Positions 17,510 through 27,271 of a stretch of DNA of 64,000 nt are shown here, piece by piece. Source of the DNA: Streptococcus oralis subsp. tigurinus (GTDB taxonomy: Bacteria > Bacillota > Bacilli > Lactobacillales > Streptococcaceae); contig NZ_AP018338.1 of the NCBI RefSeq assembly GCF_002356415.1, forward strand, positions 186,001-250,000. The letters are read 5' to 3'. Every line of letters begins with the position of its first letter. The first letter of the stretch is position 1. The position numbers and the translations under genes are program-made. The notes under the pieces are model-generated. The model saw only the letters and a list, made by a program, of their open reading frames with translations. It did not search any database and had not been told where the DNA came from.

Positions 17510-17950
17510 ATGAAACTTCATGAATTGAAACCTGCAGAAGGTTCTCGTAAAGTACGTAACCGTGTTGGTCGTGGTACTTCATCTGGTAATGGTAAAACAT
17601 CTGGACGCGGTCAAAAAGGTCAAAAAGCTCGTAGCGGTGGCGGAGTTCGCCTTGGTTTTGAAGGTGGACAAACTCCATTGTTCCGTCGTATGCCAAAACG
17701 TGGATTCACTAACATCAACGCTAAAGAATACGCAATTGTAAACCTTGACCAATTGAACGTCTTTGAAGACGGTGCAGAAGTAACTCCAGTTGTGCTTATC
17801 GAAGCAGGAATTGTGAAAGCTGAAAAATCAGGAGTTAAAATTCTTGGTAACGGTGAATTGACTAAGAAATTGACTGTTAAAGCGGCTAAATTCTCTAAAT
17901 CAGCTGAGGAAGCTATCACTGCTAAAGGTGGTTCTGTAGAAGTCATCTAA
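17510..17950 (+). CDS. rplO: 50S ribosomal protein L15
   Basis: 146 aa, starting [20 protein letters not shown], with the long glycine/arginine-rich extension ([20 protein letters not shown], residues ~20-39). Late-assembly 50S protein. RBS AGAGGAGA. secY follows after 12 bp. Confidence 0.98.
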   Translation: MKLHELKPAEGSRKVRNRVGRGTSSGNGKTSGRGQKGQKARSGGGVRLGFEGGQTPLFRRMPKRGFTNINAKEYAIVNLDQLNVFEDGAEVTPVVLIEAGIVKAEKSGVKILGNGELTKKLTVKAAKFSKSAEEAITAKGGSVEVI

Positions 17951-17962
17951 GAGAGGTGACCC

Positions 17963-19273
17963 ATGTTTTTTAAATTATTAAAAGAAGCTCTCAAGGTTAA
18001 ACAAGTTCGATCAAAAATTCTCTTTACAATTTTTATCATTCTTGTTTTCCGTATTGGGACAAGTATTACTGTTCCAGGGGTGAATGCAAAAAGTTTAGAA
18101 GCTCTCAGTGGTTTATCTTTCTTAAACATGCTTAGTCTTGTTTCAGGGAATGCCATGAAGAACTTCTCCGTTTTTGCACTTGGTGTAAGTCCGTACATCA
18201 CTGCTTCTATCGTTGTTCAATTGCTACAAATGGATATTTTACCGAAGTTTGTAGAATGGGGCAAACAAGGGGAAGTAGGACGGAGAAAACTAAACCAGGC
18301 TACTCGTTATATTGCACTGGTGCTTGCATTTGTTCAATCTATCGGGATTACAGCAGGGTTTAATACTCTATCTGGAGCGAAATTATTAACGACAGATTTA
18401 ACTCCACAAGTCTTTGTTACCATTGGGATCATCCTAACAGCAGGTAGTATGATAGTAACTTGGCTTGGGGAGCAAATTACAGATAAAGGATATGGTAATG
18501 GTGTTTCCATGATCATCTTTGCAGGTATTGTCGCTTCAATTCCTGAGATGATTAAGGGTATCTATGTTGACTACTTTGTCAATATCCCAAGTAGCCGATT
18601 GACTTCATCTATTATCTTTGTTGTTATTTTGATTATCGCTGTCTTGTTGATTGTTTACTTTACAACATATGTTCAACAGGCAGAATATAAAATCCCAATC
18701 CAATATACAAAAGTTGCTCAAGGAGCCCCATCAAGTTCATACCTCCCTTTGAAGGTAAACCCAGCAGGGGTTATCCCAGTTATCTTTGCAAGTTCCATTA
18801 CAGCAGCACCTGCAGCTATCCTTCAATTTTTGAGTGCTACAGGTCATGATTGGGCTTGGGTACGTACAGCACAGGAAATGTTATCTACAACATCTCCAAC
18901 AGGTGTTGCTATGTATGCCTTGTTGATCATTCTCTTTACATTCTTCTATACGTTTGTACAGATCAATCCAGAGAAGGCAGCAGAAAACTTGCAAAAGAGT
19001 GGAGCCTACATTCATGGGGTCCGTCCTGGTAAAGGGACAGAAGAATACATGTCGAAACTTCTTCGTCGTCTTGCGACTGTCGGCTCTCTCTTCTTAGGTG
19101 TTATTTCTATCTTACCTATCGTAGCTAAAGATGTATTTGGCCTTTCAGAAGTTGTTGCTTTTGGGGGAACAAGTCTACTAATCATTATCTCGACAGGTAT
19201 TGAAGGAATTAAACAATTGGAAGGATATCTATTGAAACGTAAGTATGTTGGTTTCTTAGACACAACAGAATAG
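17963..19273 (+). CDS. secY: Preprotein translocase subunit SecY
   Basis: 436 aa, ten membrane helices, the channel of the Sec translocon. The SecY signature with ILPKFVEWGKQGEVGRRKLNQ around residue 95 and the plug region after helix 1 are present. RBS GAGAGGTGA overlaps the end of rplO, so it is in the spc operon. A hairpin with a T-rich tail lies downstream, before adk. Confidence 0.98.
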   Translation: MFFKLLKEALKVKQVRSKILFTIFIILVFRIGTSITVPGVNAKSLEALSGLSFLNMLSLVSGNAMKNFSVFALGVSPYITASIVVQLLQMDILPKFVEWGKQGEVGRRKLNQATRYIALVLAFVQSIGITAGFNTLSGAKLLTTDLTPQVFVTIGIILTAGSMIVTWLGEQITDKGYGNGVSMIIFAGIVASIPEMIKGIYVDYFVNIPSSRLTSSIIFVVILIIAVLLIVYFTTYVQQAEYKIPIQYTKVAQGAPSSSYLPLKVNPAGVIPVIFASSITAAPAAILQFLSATGHDWAWVRTAQEMLSTTSPTGVAMYALLIILFTFFYTFVQINPEKAAENLQKSGAYIHGVRPGKGTEEYMSKLLRRLATVGSLFLGVISILPIVAKDVFGLSEVVAFGGTSLLIIISTGIEGIKQLEGYLLKRKYVGFLDTTE

Positions 19274-19304
19274 TTGTAATAGGAAATAAAATTGACTATT
19301 GCTC

Positions 19305-19373
19305 AGAGAGTGGAGTGTAAAAATCGAAGACGTTGTCAGATTTTTATCTCCTCTCTTCTATTTTGTTTTTAAA
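19305..19373 (+). terminator. Hairpin with T-rich tail between secY and adk
   Basis: Arms AGAGAGTGGAG + AAAAATC (19305-19325) pair with GATTTTT + CTCCTCTCT (19339-19356), followed by TCTATTTTGTTTTT. It may end or attenuate the spc transcript ahead of adk. No strong new promoter is evident before adk, so partial readthrough is likely. Confidence 0.6.
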
Positions 19374-19429
19374 TAGGGGTTGAAATAGATTTCTGCTTCT
19401 ATTTAAATACAAAATAAGGAGATCCTATC

Positions 19430-20068
19430 ATGAATCTTTTGATTATGGGCTTACCTGGAGCAGGTAAGGGAACGCAAGCAGCTAAAATTGTGGAGAAATT
19501 CCATGTTGCACATATCTCAACAGGCGACATGTTCCGTGCTGCTATGGCTAATCAAACTGAAATGGGTGTACTTGCCAAGTCATACATTGACAAAGGTGAG
19601 TTGGTTCCAGATGAAGTTACAAATGGAATCGTTAAAGAACGCCTTTCACAGGACGACATCAAGGAAACAGGTTTCTTGTTAGATGGTTACCCACGTACGA
19701 TTGAACAAGCCCATGCCTTGGACAAAACATTGGCGGAACTTGGTATCGAACTGGAAGGTGTGATTAACATCGAAGTGAATCCAGACTGTCTCTTGGAACG
19801 CTTGAGTGGCCGTATCATTCACCGCAAAACAGGTGAAACTTTCCACAAAGTTTTCAATCCACCAGTTGACTACAAAGAAGAGGATTACTACCAACGCGAA
19901 GATGATAAACCAGAGACAGTTAAACGTCGTTTGGATGTGAATATTGCACAAGGTGAACCAATCATTGCTCACTATCGTGCCAAAGGTTTGGTCCACGATA
20001 TCGAAGGAAATCAAGATATCAATGATGTGTTCAAAGACATCGAAAAAGTATTGACAAATTTGAAATAA
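19430..20068 (+). CDS. adk: Adenylate kinase
   Basis: 212 aa, converts AMP + ATP to 2 ADP. P-loop GLPGAGKGT at residues 7-15, the FLLDGYPRT motif near residue 82 and the LID with [12 protein letters not shown]. The LID carries no zinc-binding cysteines, the short-LID variant usual in streptococci. RBS AAGGAGA. Confidence 0.98.
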   Translation: MNLLIMGLPGAGKGTQAAKIVEKFHVAHISTGDMFRAAMANQTEMGVLAKSYIDKGELVPDEVTNGIVKERLSQDDIKETGFLLDGYPRTIEQAHALDKTLAELGIELEGVINIEVNPDCLLERLSGRIIHRKTGETFHKVFNPPVDYKEEDYYQREDDKPETVKRRLDVNIAQGEPIIAHYRAKGLVHDIEGNQDINDVFKDIEKVLTNLK

Positions 20069-20082
20069 AGCGTTTTTCATAC

Positions 20083-20111
20083 TTGCAAAAAATCGCGACA
20101 AATGTTATACT
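20083..20111 (+). promoter_or_regulatory. infA/alpha-operon promoter
   Basis: TTGCAA (20083-20088), 17-bp spacer, TATACT (20106-20111) with TGT in front. A GCCTC/GAGGC hairpin (20136-20153) lies in the leader before infA. Confidence 0.75.
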
Positions 20112-20184
20112 GAGATAGTCTGACTTATAATTGTTGCCTCTGTGTCTTGAGGCATCGAATCGAAATTTATGGAGGTGCTTTTGC

Positions 20185-20403
20185 GTGGCAAAAGACGATG
20201 TGATTGAAGTTGAAGGCAAAGTAGTCGATACAATGCCGAACGCAATGTTTACGGTTGAACTTGAAAATGGACATCAGATTTTAGCAACAGTTTCTGGTAA
20301 AATTCGTAAAAACTATATTCGTATTTTAGCGGGAGATCGTGTTACTGTCGAGATGAGTCCATATGACTTGACACGTGGACGTATCACTTACCGCTTTAAA
20401 TAA
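20185..20403 (+). CDS. infA: Translation initiation factor IF-1
   Basis: 72 aa OB-fold from a GTG start behind GGAGGTG ([20 protein letters not shown]); the standard IF-1 length. It binds the 30S A site during initiation. First gene after a strong promoter; rpmJ follows in 24 bp. Confidence 0.97.
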   Translation: MAKDDVIEVEGKVVDTMPNAMFTVELENGHQILATVSGKIRKNYIRILAGDRVTVEMSPYDLTRGRITYRFK

Positions 20404-20427
20404 TCGAAAAACTTGGAGGGATAAGAA

Positions 20428-20544
20428 ATGAAAGTAAGACCATCGGTCAAACCAATTTGCGAATACTGTAAAGTAATTCGTCGTAATGGTCGTGTTATGG
20501 TAATTTGCCCAGCAAATCCAAAACACAAACAACGTCAAGGATAA
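20428..20544 (+). CDS. rpmJ: 50S ribosomal protein L36
   Basis: 38 aa, [20 protein letters not shown] then [16 protein letters not shown]. Zinc-ribbon ligands are C11, C14, C27 and H33. RBS TTGGAGGG. Its place between infA and rpsM is canonical. Confidence 0.97.
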
Positions 20545-20561
20545 GATAGAAAGGAGAAAAC

Positions 20562-20927
20562 ATGGCTCGTATTGCTGGAGTTGACATTCCAAATGACAAA
20601 CGCGTAGTAATCTCATTGACTTACGTTTATGGTATCGGACTTTCAACATCTAAGAAAATTTTGGCTGCTGCTGGAATCTCAGAAGATGTTCGTGTACGTG
20701 ACCTTACATCAGATCAAGAAGATGCTATCCGTCGTGAAGTGGATGCAATCAAAGTTGAAGGTGACCTTCGTCGTGAAGTAAACTTGAACATTAAACGTTT
20801 GATGGAAATCGGTTCATACCGTGGTATTCGTCACCGTCGTGGACTTCCTGTCCGTGGACAAAACACTAAAAATAACGCTCGCACTCGTAAAGGTAAAGCT
20901 GTTGCGATTGCTGGTAAGAAAAAATAA
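20562..20927 (+). CDS. rpsM: 30S ribosomal protein S13
   Basis: 121 aa, starting [21 protein letters not shown], with the C-terminal [20 protein letters not shown] tail that contacts tRNA in the P site. RBS AAAGGAGA. Confidence 0.98.
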   Translation: MARIAGVDIPNDKRVVISLTYVYGIGLSTSKKILAAAGISEDVRVRDLTSDQEDAIRREVDAIKVEGDLRREVNLNIKRLMEIGSYRGIRHRRGLPVRGQNTKNNARTRKGKAVAIAGKKK

Positions 20928-20944
20928 TATAGGAGGTAAAAGTC

Positions 20945-21328
20945 TTGGCTAAACCAACACGTAAACGTCGTGTGAAAAAGAATATCGAATCTGGTATTGC
21001 TCATATTCACGCTACATTTAATAACACTATTGTTATGATTACTGATGTGCATGGTAATGCAATTGCTTGGTCATCAGCTGGTGCTCTTGGTTTCAAAGGT
21101 TCTCGTAAATCTACACCATTCGCTGCTCAAATGGCTTCTGAAGCTGCTGCTAAATCTGCACAAGAACACGGTCTTAAATCAGTTGAAGTTACTGTAAAAG
21201 GTCCAGGTTCTGGTCGTGAGTCAGCTATTCGTGCGCTTGCTGCCGCTGGTCTTGAAGTAACAGCAATTCGTGATGTGACTCCAGTGCCACACAATGGTGC
21301 TCGTCCTCCAAAACGTCGCCGTGTATAA
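20945..21328 (+). CDS. rpsK: 30S ribosomal protein S11
   Basis: 127 aa from a TTG start ([20 protein letters not shown]) behind a strong AGGAGG. The signature [15 protein letters not shown] is here [15 protein letters not shown] at the C-terminus. It binds the 30S platform near the E site. Confidence 0.97.
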
Positions 21329-21370
21329 TCATCGCATTACACTGCTTTTCGTTTAAGAGGGAGTAACTAA

Positions 21371-22306
21371 ATGATTGAGTTTGAAAAACCAAATATAACA
21401 AAAATTGATGAAAATAAAGATTATGGCAAGTTTGTAATCGAACCACTTGAACGTGGCTACGGTACAACTCTTGGTAACTCTCTTCGTCGTGTACTACTAG
21501 CTTCTCTACCAGGAGCAGCAGTGACATCTATCAACATTGAAGGTGTCTTGCATGAGTTTGACACAGTTCCAGGTGTTCGTGAAGACGTGATGCAAATCAT
21601 TCTGAACATTAAAGGGATTGCAGTGAAATCATACGTTGAAGACGAAAAAATCATTGAACTTGACGTTGAAGGTCCTGCTGAAATTACAGCTGGAGACATT
21701 TTGACTGACAGTGATATTGAGATTGTAAATCCAGATCATTATCTCTTTACAATCGGAGAAGGTTCTTCCCTAAAAGCGACAATGACTGTTAACAGTGGTC
21801 GTGGATATGTACCTGCTGATGAAAATAAAAAAGATAATGCACCAGTTGGAACACTTGCTGTAGATTCTATTTATACACCAGTTACAAAAGTCAACTATCA
21901 AGTTGAACCTGCTCGTGTAGGTAGCAATGATGGATTTGACAAATTAACCCTTGAAATCTTGACTAATGGAACAATTATTCCAGAAGATGCTTTAGGGCTT
22001 TCAGCACGTATCTTGACAGAACATCTTGATTTGTTTACAAATCTTACTGAGATTGCTAAGTCAACTGAAGTGATGAAAGAAGCTGATACTGAATCTGACG
22101 ATCGTATTTTGGATCGGACGATTGAGGAACTGGACTTGTCTGTGCGTTCATACAACTGTTTGAAACGTGCCGGTATCAATACTGTGCATGATTTGACAGA
22201 AAAATCTGAAGCAGAGATGATGAAAGTACGAAATCTTGGACGCAAGAGTTTGGAAGAAGTGAAACTCAAACTCATTGACTTGGGTCTTGGATTAAAAGAT
22301 AAATAA
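21371..22306 (+). CDS. rpoA: DNA-directed RNA polymerase subunit alpha
   Basis: 311 aa. The N-terminal dimerisation domain (residues ~1-225) includes [20 protein letters not shown]. The C-terminal domain (about 245-311) has [20 protein letters not shown] and the helix-hairpin-helix used for UP-element and activator contact. RBS GAGGGAG. Cotranscribed with rpsM, rpsK and rplQ. Confidence 0.98.
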   Translation: MIEFEKPNITKIDENKDYGKFVIEPLERGYGTTLGNSLRRVLLASLPGAAVTSINIEGVLHEFDTVPGVREDVMQIILNIKGIAVKSYVEDEKIIELDVEGPAEITAGDILTDSDIEIVNPDHYLFTIGEGSSLKATMTVNSGRGYVPADENKKDNAPVGTLAVDSIYTPVTKVNYQVEPARVGSNDGFDKLTLEILTNGTIIPEDALGLSARILTEHLDLFTNLTEIAKSTEVMKEADTESDDRILDRTIEELDLSVRSYNCLKRAGINTVHDLTEKSEAEMMKVRNLGRKSLEEVKLKLIDLGLGLKDK

Positions 22307-22317
22307 AGGAGGAATAC

Positions 22318-22704
22318 ATGGCTTACCGTAAACTAGGACGCACTAGCTCACAACGTAAAGCAATGCTTCGCGATTTGACAACTGACCTTTTGATCAACGA
22401 ATCAATCGTGACAACTGAAGCTCGTGCTAAAGAAATCCGTAAAACTGTTGAAAAAATGATTACTCTAGGTAAACGTGGTGATTTGCATGCACGTCGTCAA
22501 GCAGCTGCTTTTGTACGTAATGAAATCGCATCTGAAAACTATGATGAAGCAACTGATAAGTACACTTCTACTACAGCACTTCAAAAATTGTTCTCAGAAA
22601 TCGCACCTCGTTATGCTGAACGTAACGGTGGATACACTCGTATCCTTAAAACTGAACCACGTCGTGGTGATGCTGCGCCAATGGCAATCATCGAATTAGT
22701 ATAA
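22318..22704 (+). CDS. rplQ: 50S ribosomal protein L17
   Basis: 128 aa, starting [20 protein letters not shown], the L17 signature. Last gene of the alpha operon; RBS AAGGAGG. It is followed by an 80-nt folded region and then a strong terminator. Confidence 0.98.
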   Translation: MAYRKLGRTSSQRKAMLRDLTTDLLINESIVTTEARAKEIRKTVEKMITLGKRGDLHARRQAAAFVRNEIASENYDEATDKYTSTTALQKLFSEIAPRYAERNGGYTRILKTEPRRGDAAPMAIIELV

Positions 22705-22720
22705 AATCATCAATTTTGTT

Positions 22721-22800
22721 GAGTGTTATGATGATGGAGTCGTGTGCTCTTAGTCTAGCTCTGGTCTACCGCTGGGACTTTGGTCCTAGCGGGAACACTC
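22721..22800 (+). other. Folded 3' region after rplQ
   Basis: GAGTGTT (22721-22727) can pair with AACACTC (22794-22800), enclosing a strong hairpin CCGCTGGGAC-TTTG-GTCCTAGCGG (22769-22792, one G.U). ATGATGAT (22728-22735) and ATCATCAT (22801-22808) offer an alternative pairing. There is no T tail, so this is not a terminator; it may be a processed 3' RNA or stabiliser. Confidence 0.5.
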
Positions 22801-22820
22801 ATCATCATTTGATAGGGTAG

Positions 22821-22886
22821 ACGCTTGTTTACGAAATTGTTTTTTCTTAAGAACAACTTCGTAAGCAGGCGTTATTTAGTATTTTC
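22821..22886 (+). terminator. Terminator of the alpha operon
   Basis: A 21-bp near-perfect hairpin, ACGCTTGTTTACGAAATTGTT (left arm 22821-22841; right arm 22852-22872), two wobbles and one mismatch, followed by TATTTAGTATTTTC. Confidence 0.75.
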
Positions 22887-22896
22887 AATGGAAATA

Positions 22897-22905
22897 TGCT
22901 ATACT
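22897..22905 (+). promoter_or_regulatory. Extended -10 promoter for the ACT/DUF711 pair
   Basis: TGCTATACT (22897-22905), an extended -10 motif, 61 bp before the ACT-domain gene. No good -35 is visible. Confidence 0.55.
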
Positions 22906-22966
22906 AGGAAAAAAGAAAATCAAAAACGTTCAGGTTTTCTAATAATCGTAGAATGGGAGTCTAAAA

Positions 22967-23233
22967 ATGAAGGCTATTATTACAGTGGTTGGCAAGGACA
23001 AGGCTGGTATTGTTGCAGGCGTGTCTACTAAAATTGCAGAATTGGGTTTGAATATTGATGATATTTCTCAAACAGTACTGGATGAGTATTTTACCATGAT
23101 GGCAGTCGTATCTAGTGATGAAAAACAGGATTTTACAACTCTCCGAAATGAGTTTGAAACGTTCGGTCAGACCTTGAATGTCAAAATCAATATTCAAAGT
23201 GCGGCGATTTTTGACGCTATGTATAATATCTAG
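22967..23233 (+). CDS. ACT domain-containing protein (UPF0237)
   Basis: 88 aa forming a single ACT domain: MKAIITVVGKDKAGIVAGVS with the DKAGIVA ligand loop, then a helix and strands. ACT domains bind amino acids or other small ligands as regulators. It is 9 bp upstream of the DUF711 gene and the two almost always pair in Gram-positives, so it probably regulates or partners that protein. Ligand unknown. Confidence 0.9.
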   Translation: MKAIITVVGKDKAGIVAGVSTKIAELGLNIDDISQTVLDEYFTMMAVVSSDEKQDFTTLRNEFETFGQTLNVKINIQSAAIFDAMYNI

Positions 23234-23242
23234 GAGGTGGCT

Positions 23243-24580
23243 ATGGATATTAGACAAGTTACAGAAACCATTGCCATGATCGAGGAGCAGAACTTCGATA
23301 TCAGAACCATCACCATGGGGATTTCCCTTTTGGACTGTATTGATCCAGATATCAATCGTGCTGCTGAAAAGATTTACCAAAAAATCACCACTAAAGCTGC
23401 AAATTTAGTGGCTGTAGGAGACGAAATTGCTGCAGAACTTGGGATTCCTATTGTTAATAAACGGGTATCGGTGACTCCAATTTCCTTGATTGGAGCTGCG
23501 ACTGATGCGACAGACTATCTTGTTTTGGCAAAGGCACTTGACAAGGCTGCCAAGGAGATTGGTGTTGACTTTATTGGTGGATTCTCAGCTTTGGTACAAA
23601 AAGGCTACCAAAAAGGAGATGAAATTCTCATCAATTCTATCCCACGCGCTCTAGCTGAGACAGACAAGGTTTGTTCGTCTGTTAACATTGGCTCAACTAA
23701 GTCAGGTATCAACATGACTGCGATTGCTGATATGGGACGTATCGTCAAGGAAACAGCTGCGCTATCAGATATGGGTGCAGCCAAGCTGGTCGTATTTGCT
23801 AATGCTGTTGAGGACAATCCTTTTATGGCGGGGGCCTTCCATGGTGTCGGTGAAGCAGATGTCATCATCAATGTTGGAGTTTCAGGCCCTGGTGTCGTCA
23901 AGCGCGCCTTGGAGAAAGTTCGTGGACAGAGCTTTGATGTAGTAGCTGAGACGGTCAAGAAAACAGCCTTTAAGATTACTCGTATTGGTCAGTTAGTTGG
24001 TCAAATGGCAAGTGAACGGCTTGGAGTCGACTTTGGGATCGTAGACCTAAGTTTGGCACCAACTCCGGCAGTTGGTGATTCTGTGGCTCGAGTACTGGAG
24101 GAAATGGGTCTAGAAACAGTAGGAACGCATGGGACGACGGCTGCCCTTGCTCTTTTGAATGACCAAGTTAAGAAGGGCGGAGTGATGGCTTGTAACCAAG
24201 TCGGTGGCTTGTCAGGTGCTTTTATCCCCGTTTCTGAAGATGAGGGGATGATTGCTGCAGTGCAAAATGGCTCTCTGAATTTAGAAAAACTAGAGGCCAT
24301 GACGGCTATCTGTTCTGTTGGGCTGGATATGATTGCCATTCCGGAAGATACGCCTGCTGAAACCATTGCGGCTATGATTGCGGATGAGGCGGCAATCGGT
24401 GTTATTAACATGAAAACAACGGCTGTCCGTATTATTCCAAAGGGCAAAGAAGGCGATATGATTGAGTTCGGTGGTTTGCTAGGAACAGCTCCAGTTATGA
24501 AGGTCAACGGAGCATCGTCTGTTGATTTCATCTCTCGTGGTGGCCAAATTCCAGCTCCAATCCATAGTTTTAAAAATTAA
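23243..24580 (+). CDS. DUF711 / PFL-like protein (UPF0210)
   Basis: 445 aa, starting [20 protein letters not shown]. The ATG at 23243 follows AGGAGG, and a GTG two codons earlier overlaps the RBS. The family shares a glycyl-radical-enzyme-like barrel but has no glycyl radical loop here. GMAxAAxS-like glycine- and alanine-rich stretches recur ([20 protein letters not shown]). The biochemical function is not established. Confidence 0.9.
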   Translation: MDIRQVTETIAMIEEQNFDIRTITMGISLLDCIDPDINRAAEKIYQKITTKAANLVAVGDEIAAELGIPIVNKRVSVTPISLIGAATDATDYLVLAKALDKAAKEIGVDFIGGFSALVQKGYQKGDEILINSIPRALAETDKVCSSVNIGSTKSGINMTAIADMGRIVKETAALSDMGAAKLVVFANAVEDNPFMAGAFHGVGEADVIINVGVSGPGVVKRALEKVRGQSFDVVAETVKKTAFKITRIGQLVGQMASERLGVDFGIVDLSLAPTPAVGDSVARVLEEMGLETVGTHGTTAALALLNDQVKKGGVMACNQVGGLSGAFIPVSEDEGMIAAVQNGSLNLEKLEAMTAICSVGLDMIAIPEDTPAETIAAMIADEAAIGVINMKTTAVRIIPKGKEGDMIEFGGLLGTAPVMKVNGASSVDFISRGGQIPAPIHSFKN

Positions 24581-24596
24581 TAAAAAAGAGAGAGGA

Positions 24597-24629
24597 TTTA
24601 AGTTGGGTTTAAGGATGACTGTGTATACT
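24597..24629 (+). promoter_or_regulatory. CiaR-controlled promoter of csRNA A
   Basis: TTTAAG-TTGGG-TTTAAG (24597-24613), an exact CiaR direct repeat, then 10 bp and TATACT (24624-24629). The same repeat-to--10 spacing is found at the other three csRNA promoters of the window. Confidence 0.85.
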
Positions 24630-24635
24630 ATAATC

Positions 24636-24730
24636 ATTAAATAAAGACCTCCTAACTTTATTTAATAGAAATCCTAAACTTTTTCATAATAATCTCCTAG
24701 GGAAGCTACCGTGAGGGTAGCTTTTCTTGT
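24636..24730 (+). ncRNA. Cia-dependent small RNA (csRNA A)
   Basis: The first hairpin TTAAATAAAG (24637-24646)/CTTTATTTAA (24656-24665) exposes ACCTCCTAA, an anti-Shine-Dalgarno loop. The unpaired middle has the family sequence AAACTTTTTCATAATAATCTCC. It ends with the terminator AAGCTACC-GTGA-GGTAGCTT (24703-24723) and TTCTTG. csRNAs of mitis-group streptococci are transcribed by CiaR and repress targets, including comC, by pairing at ribosome binding sites. The terminator stem differs from the GCCACC type of copies B-D. TSS is inferred. Confidence 0.85.
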
Positions 24731-24785
24731 GGTAAAATTAGGAGAAGGAGCTTTGCTTTTGAAAGCCAAATATTTCTTTGATCCA

Positions 24786-24794
24786 TGATATAAT
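24786..24794 (+). promoter_or_regulatory. Extended -10 for the phosphatase gene
   Basis: TGATATAAT (24786-24794), 22 bp before the start codon; no convincing -35. Confidence 0.55.
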
Positions 24795-24816
24795 AGAAGA
24801 AAATGGAGGATAGAAA

Positions 24817-25518
24817 ATGTCTAAAGTAAGATTGTACTTAGTCCGTCATGGGAAAACCATGTTTAACACGATTGGACGTGCTCAAGGATGGAGTGATACG
24901 CCTCTAACTGCAGAAGGTGAGTTGGGAATTCATGAGTTGGGAATTGGCTTGAGAGAGTCTGGTTTGCAGTTTGACCGAGCTTATTCCAGTGATTCAGGGC
25001 GTACCATTCAGACCATGGGAATTATCCTAGAAGAACTGGGCTTACAAGGGAAAATCCCTTACCGCATGGATAAGCGAATCCGTGAGTGGTGCTTTGGTAG
25101 TTTTGATGGGGCCTATGATGGGGATCTCTTTATGGGGGTCATTCCTCGTGTTTTCAAGGTGGATCATGTTCATCAGTTATCCTATGCGGAGCTAGCTGAA
25201 GGTTTGGTAGAGGTTGATACTGCTGGTTGGGCTGAAGGTTGGGAAAAACTCAGTGGTCGTATCAGAGAAGGTTTCGAAACGATTGCCAAAGAAATGGAAG
25301 AACAAGGTGGTGGCAATGCCCTGGTTGTGAGTCACGGGATGACCATTGGTACGATGGTTTATCTCATCAATGGCATGCATCCGCATGGTCTAGATAATGG
25401 TAGTGTGACCGTTCTAGAATACGAGAACGGTCAGTTTACAGTCGATGTCGTTGGTGACCGTAGTTACCGAGAACTAGGGCGTGAGAAGATGGGAGAAATC
25501 TCTATTCAGTCAAAATAG
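24817..25518 (+). CDS. Histidine phosphatase family protein (phosphoglycerate mutase-like)
   Basis: 233 aa. The catalytic RHG motif is R10-H11-G12 (YLVRHGKTMFN), and VVSHGMTIGTMVYL near residue 170 supplies the second histidine. Insertions relative to GpmA suggest a phosphatase of the GpmB/CobC-like branch rather than glycolytic mutase; the substrate is unknown. RBS GGAGG. It shares a bidirectional terminator with the convergent ABC operon. Confidence 0.85.
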   Translation: MSKVRLYLVRHGKTMFNTIGRAQGWSDTPLTAEGELGIHELGIGLRESGLQFDRAYSSDSGRTIQTMGIILEELGLQGKIPYRMDKRIREWCFGSFDGAYDGDLFMGVIPRVFKVDHVHQLSYAELAEGLVEVDTAGWAEGWEKLSGRIREGFETIAKEMEEQGGGNALVVSHGMTIGTMVYLINGMHPHGLDNGSVTVLEYENGQFTVDVVGDRSYRELGREKMGEISIQSK

Positions 25519-25565
25519 AACGGCTTGCTATAAACTAGAGATTTGATAACCATATCAAAATAAGA

Positions 25566-25600
25566 AAAAACAGCCAAGGGATATCCTTTCGGCTGTTTTT
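25566..25600. terminator. Bidirectional terminator
   Basis: AAAAACAGCC (25566-25575) and GGCTGTTTTT (25591-25600) with a nested AAGG/CCTT. The A and T runs on either side serve both the phosphatase gene (+) and the ABC permease gene (-). Confidence 0.85.
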
Positions 25601-25612
25601 GATAGAGGAAAA

Positions 25613-27271
25613 CTAGAGGGTAATGCTATTGTTTTTAGAAATTTTCATAAATAGTAATAATGAAGTAACTGTCAAGACAGTGAGGATAGTTGACAAAGCA
25701 GCTGCCACACCATAATTTCCACGAAGTACTTCAGTGTAGATAGCTACAGTCATTGTTCTAGTCTTAACATTGTATAAGAGAATTGAAGTAGAAAGTTCTG
25801 AAATCATTGTTACCCATGATAAGATTGCACCTGAGATGATACCTGAAAGCATCATTGGGGTGGTGATTTTAGTAAAGGTATTAAGACGACTACTTCCTAA
25901 ACTTTCTGCAGCTTCTTCAATGAACGGAGAAATCTGTTGCAAGCTAGCTACTGAAGATCGAATAGTATATGGGAGTCTTCTAACAGATAAGGACATGATT
26001 AGGATAAAGGCTGTTCCTGTAATCATAAGGAAGCCACTTCCGAAGATTCCTGTATTGAAAGAAGAGATAAATGCAATACCGAGAACAGTTCCTGGTACGA
26101 TATAAGGTACCATACTGAGGCTGTCAATTAAGTTTGTAAACAAATTTCGTTTTCTAACGGCTAGGTAGGAGATAAATGTTGCAAATAGGACAACTAGAAC
26201 TAAGGCAATCAAAGGGATACGAATGGTATTGAAAATAGCAGACCCCATGCGATTGAAAGCTACCTTGTAACTGTTTAGAGAATAGCCTTTGACAAATACC
26301 ATACCTGATGTTTTTAGGAAAGAAGTATAAATCAAGTAGACTTGAGGTAGAACAGAGAACAAGATAATTCCGTAGACTGTTGCATAAATAGCAGCCATTT
26401 TTCCTTTTGTAGTTTTTTTAGGTTGGATTGGATGGAGCGAATTCATGCTGAAACTGTAGCGATTTGAAATGTATTTTTGGATAAGGAAAATTGCTAAGGC
26501 AATGATAATCGCCATAATTGCTAAAGCAGATGCAAAAGCAGAATTTCCTCCAACCTCGCTAATAAATTGGGTATAAATCAGGACAGGGAAAGTCCTATAT
26601 CCTTCACCAATCAACATAGGCGTTCCAAAGTCTGAGAATGCTCTCATAAATACAAGCAAGGCAGCAGCTAGTAAGGTTGGAACTAGGAGAGGTAAAACAA
26701 CCGTTACGATACGTTTAAATCCGAAGGACCCCATGCTTTCAGCGGCTTCAAGTAGAGAATTGTCAATACTTTTCATTGTCCCAGCAACGTATAGAAATAC
26801 CAGTGGGAATAGTTGCAGTGTAAAGACAAGTACAATTCCTTTGAATCCATAAATATCGATAGCTGGAAGATGAAGGGAATTTGTCAGAAATTTAGTGATA
26901 ACCCCATTTCGTCCCAGCAAGAGAATCCAGGAGTAGGCTCCCACGAAAGGAGCTGACATGGAAGCAATGATAATCAATATTTGTAGAAATTTCTTCCCCT
27001 TGAAGTCATACATAGAGAAGAGATAAGCTAATAAGGTTCCTACAACTAAGGAAGTGACAGTAGCGGTAATGGAAACCTTGAAACTGTTGACAAGTGTCTC
27101 AGAGTAATATGCTTTACTAAAGAAAGTAACAAAATTAGCTAGTGAGAATTGTCCTTCATGTATGAGTGCCTGCTTGAGAACAGTAACGATAGGATAAACG
27201 AGAAAGACAAGATAGGTAAGAAAGATGAAGAAAGAGGAGGCTGTCCAAATATTTAGTTTTTTACGTTCCAT
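25613..27271 (-). CDS. ABC transporter permease, fused two-domain Fbp/AfuB type
   Basis: 552 aa, about twelve membrane helices. It is two BPD_transp_1 modules in one chain (about residues 1-270 and 280-552), each with an EAA-type loop (EAAESMGSFGFKRIVTVVLP and EAAESLGSSRLNTFTKITTP). The fused architecture is characteristic of FbpB/AfuB/PhnU-like permeases. The start overlaps the ATPase gene end by 11 bp, indicating coupling. Usually annotated as iron(III) transport; see the finding on sugar phosphates for a competing reading. Confidence 0.9.
   Translation of the reverse strand: MERKKLNIWTASSFFIFLTYLVFLVYPIVTVLKQALIHEGQFSLANFVTFFSKAYYSETLVNSFKVSITATVTSLVVGTLLAYLFSMYDFKGKKFLQILIIIASMSAPFVGAYSWILLLGRNGVITKFLTNSLHLPAIDIYGFKGIVLVFTLQLFPLVFLYVAGTMKSIDNSLLEAAESMGSFGFKRIVTVVLPLLVPTLLAAALLVFMRAFSDFGTPMLIGEGYRTFPVLIYTQFISEVGGNSAFASALAIMAIIIALAIFLIQKYISNRYSFSMNSLHPIQPKKTTKGKMAAIYATVYGIILFSVLPQVYLIYTSFLKTSGMVFVKGYSLNSYKVAFNRMGSAIFNTIRIPLIALVLVVLFATFISYLAVRKRNLFTNLIDSLSMVPYIVPGTVLGIAFISSFNTGIFGSGFLMITGTAFILIMSLSVRRLPYTIRSSVASLQQISPFIEEAAESLGSSRLNTFTKITTPMMLSGIISGAILSWVTMISELSTSILLYNVKTRTMTVAIYTEVLRGNYGVAAALSTILTVLTVTSLLLFMKISKNNSITL

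Noticed and set aside
24001..24531. 176-codon open frame antisense to the DUF711 gene
   Set aside because: A shadow of the alanine- and glycine-rich coding frame on the other strand; no RBS or start context.
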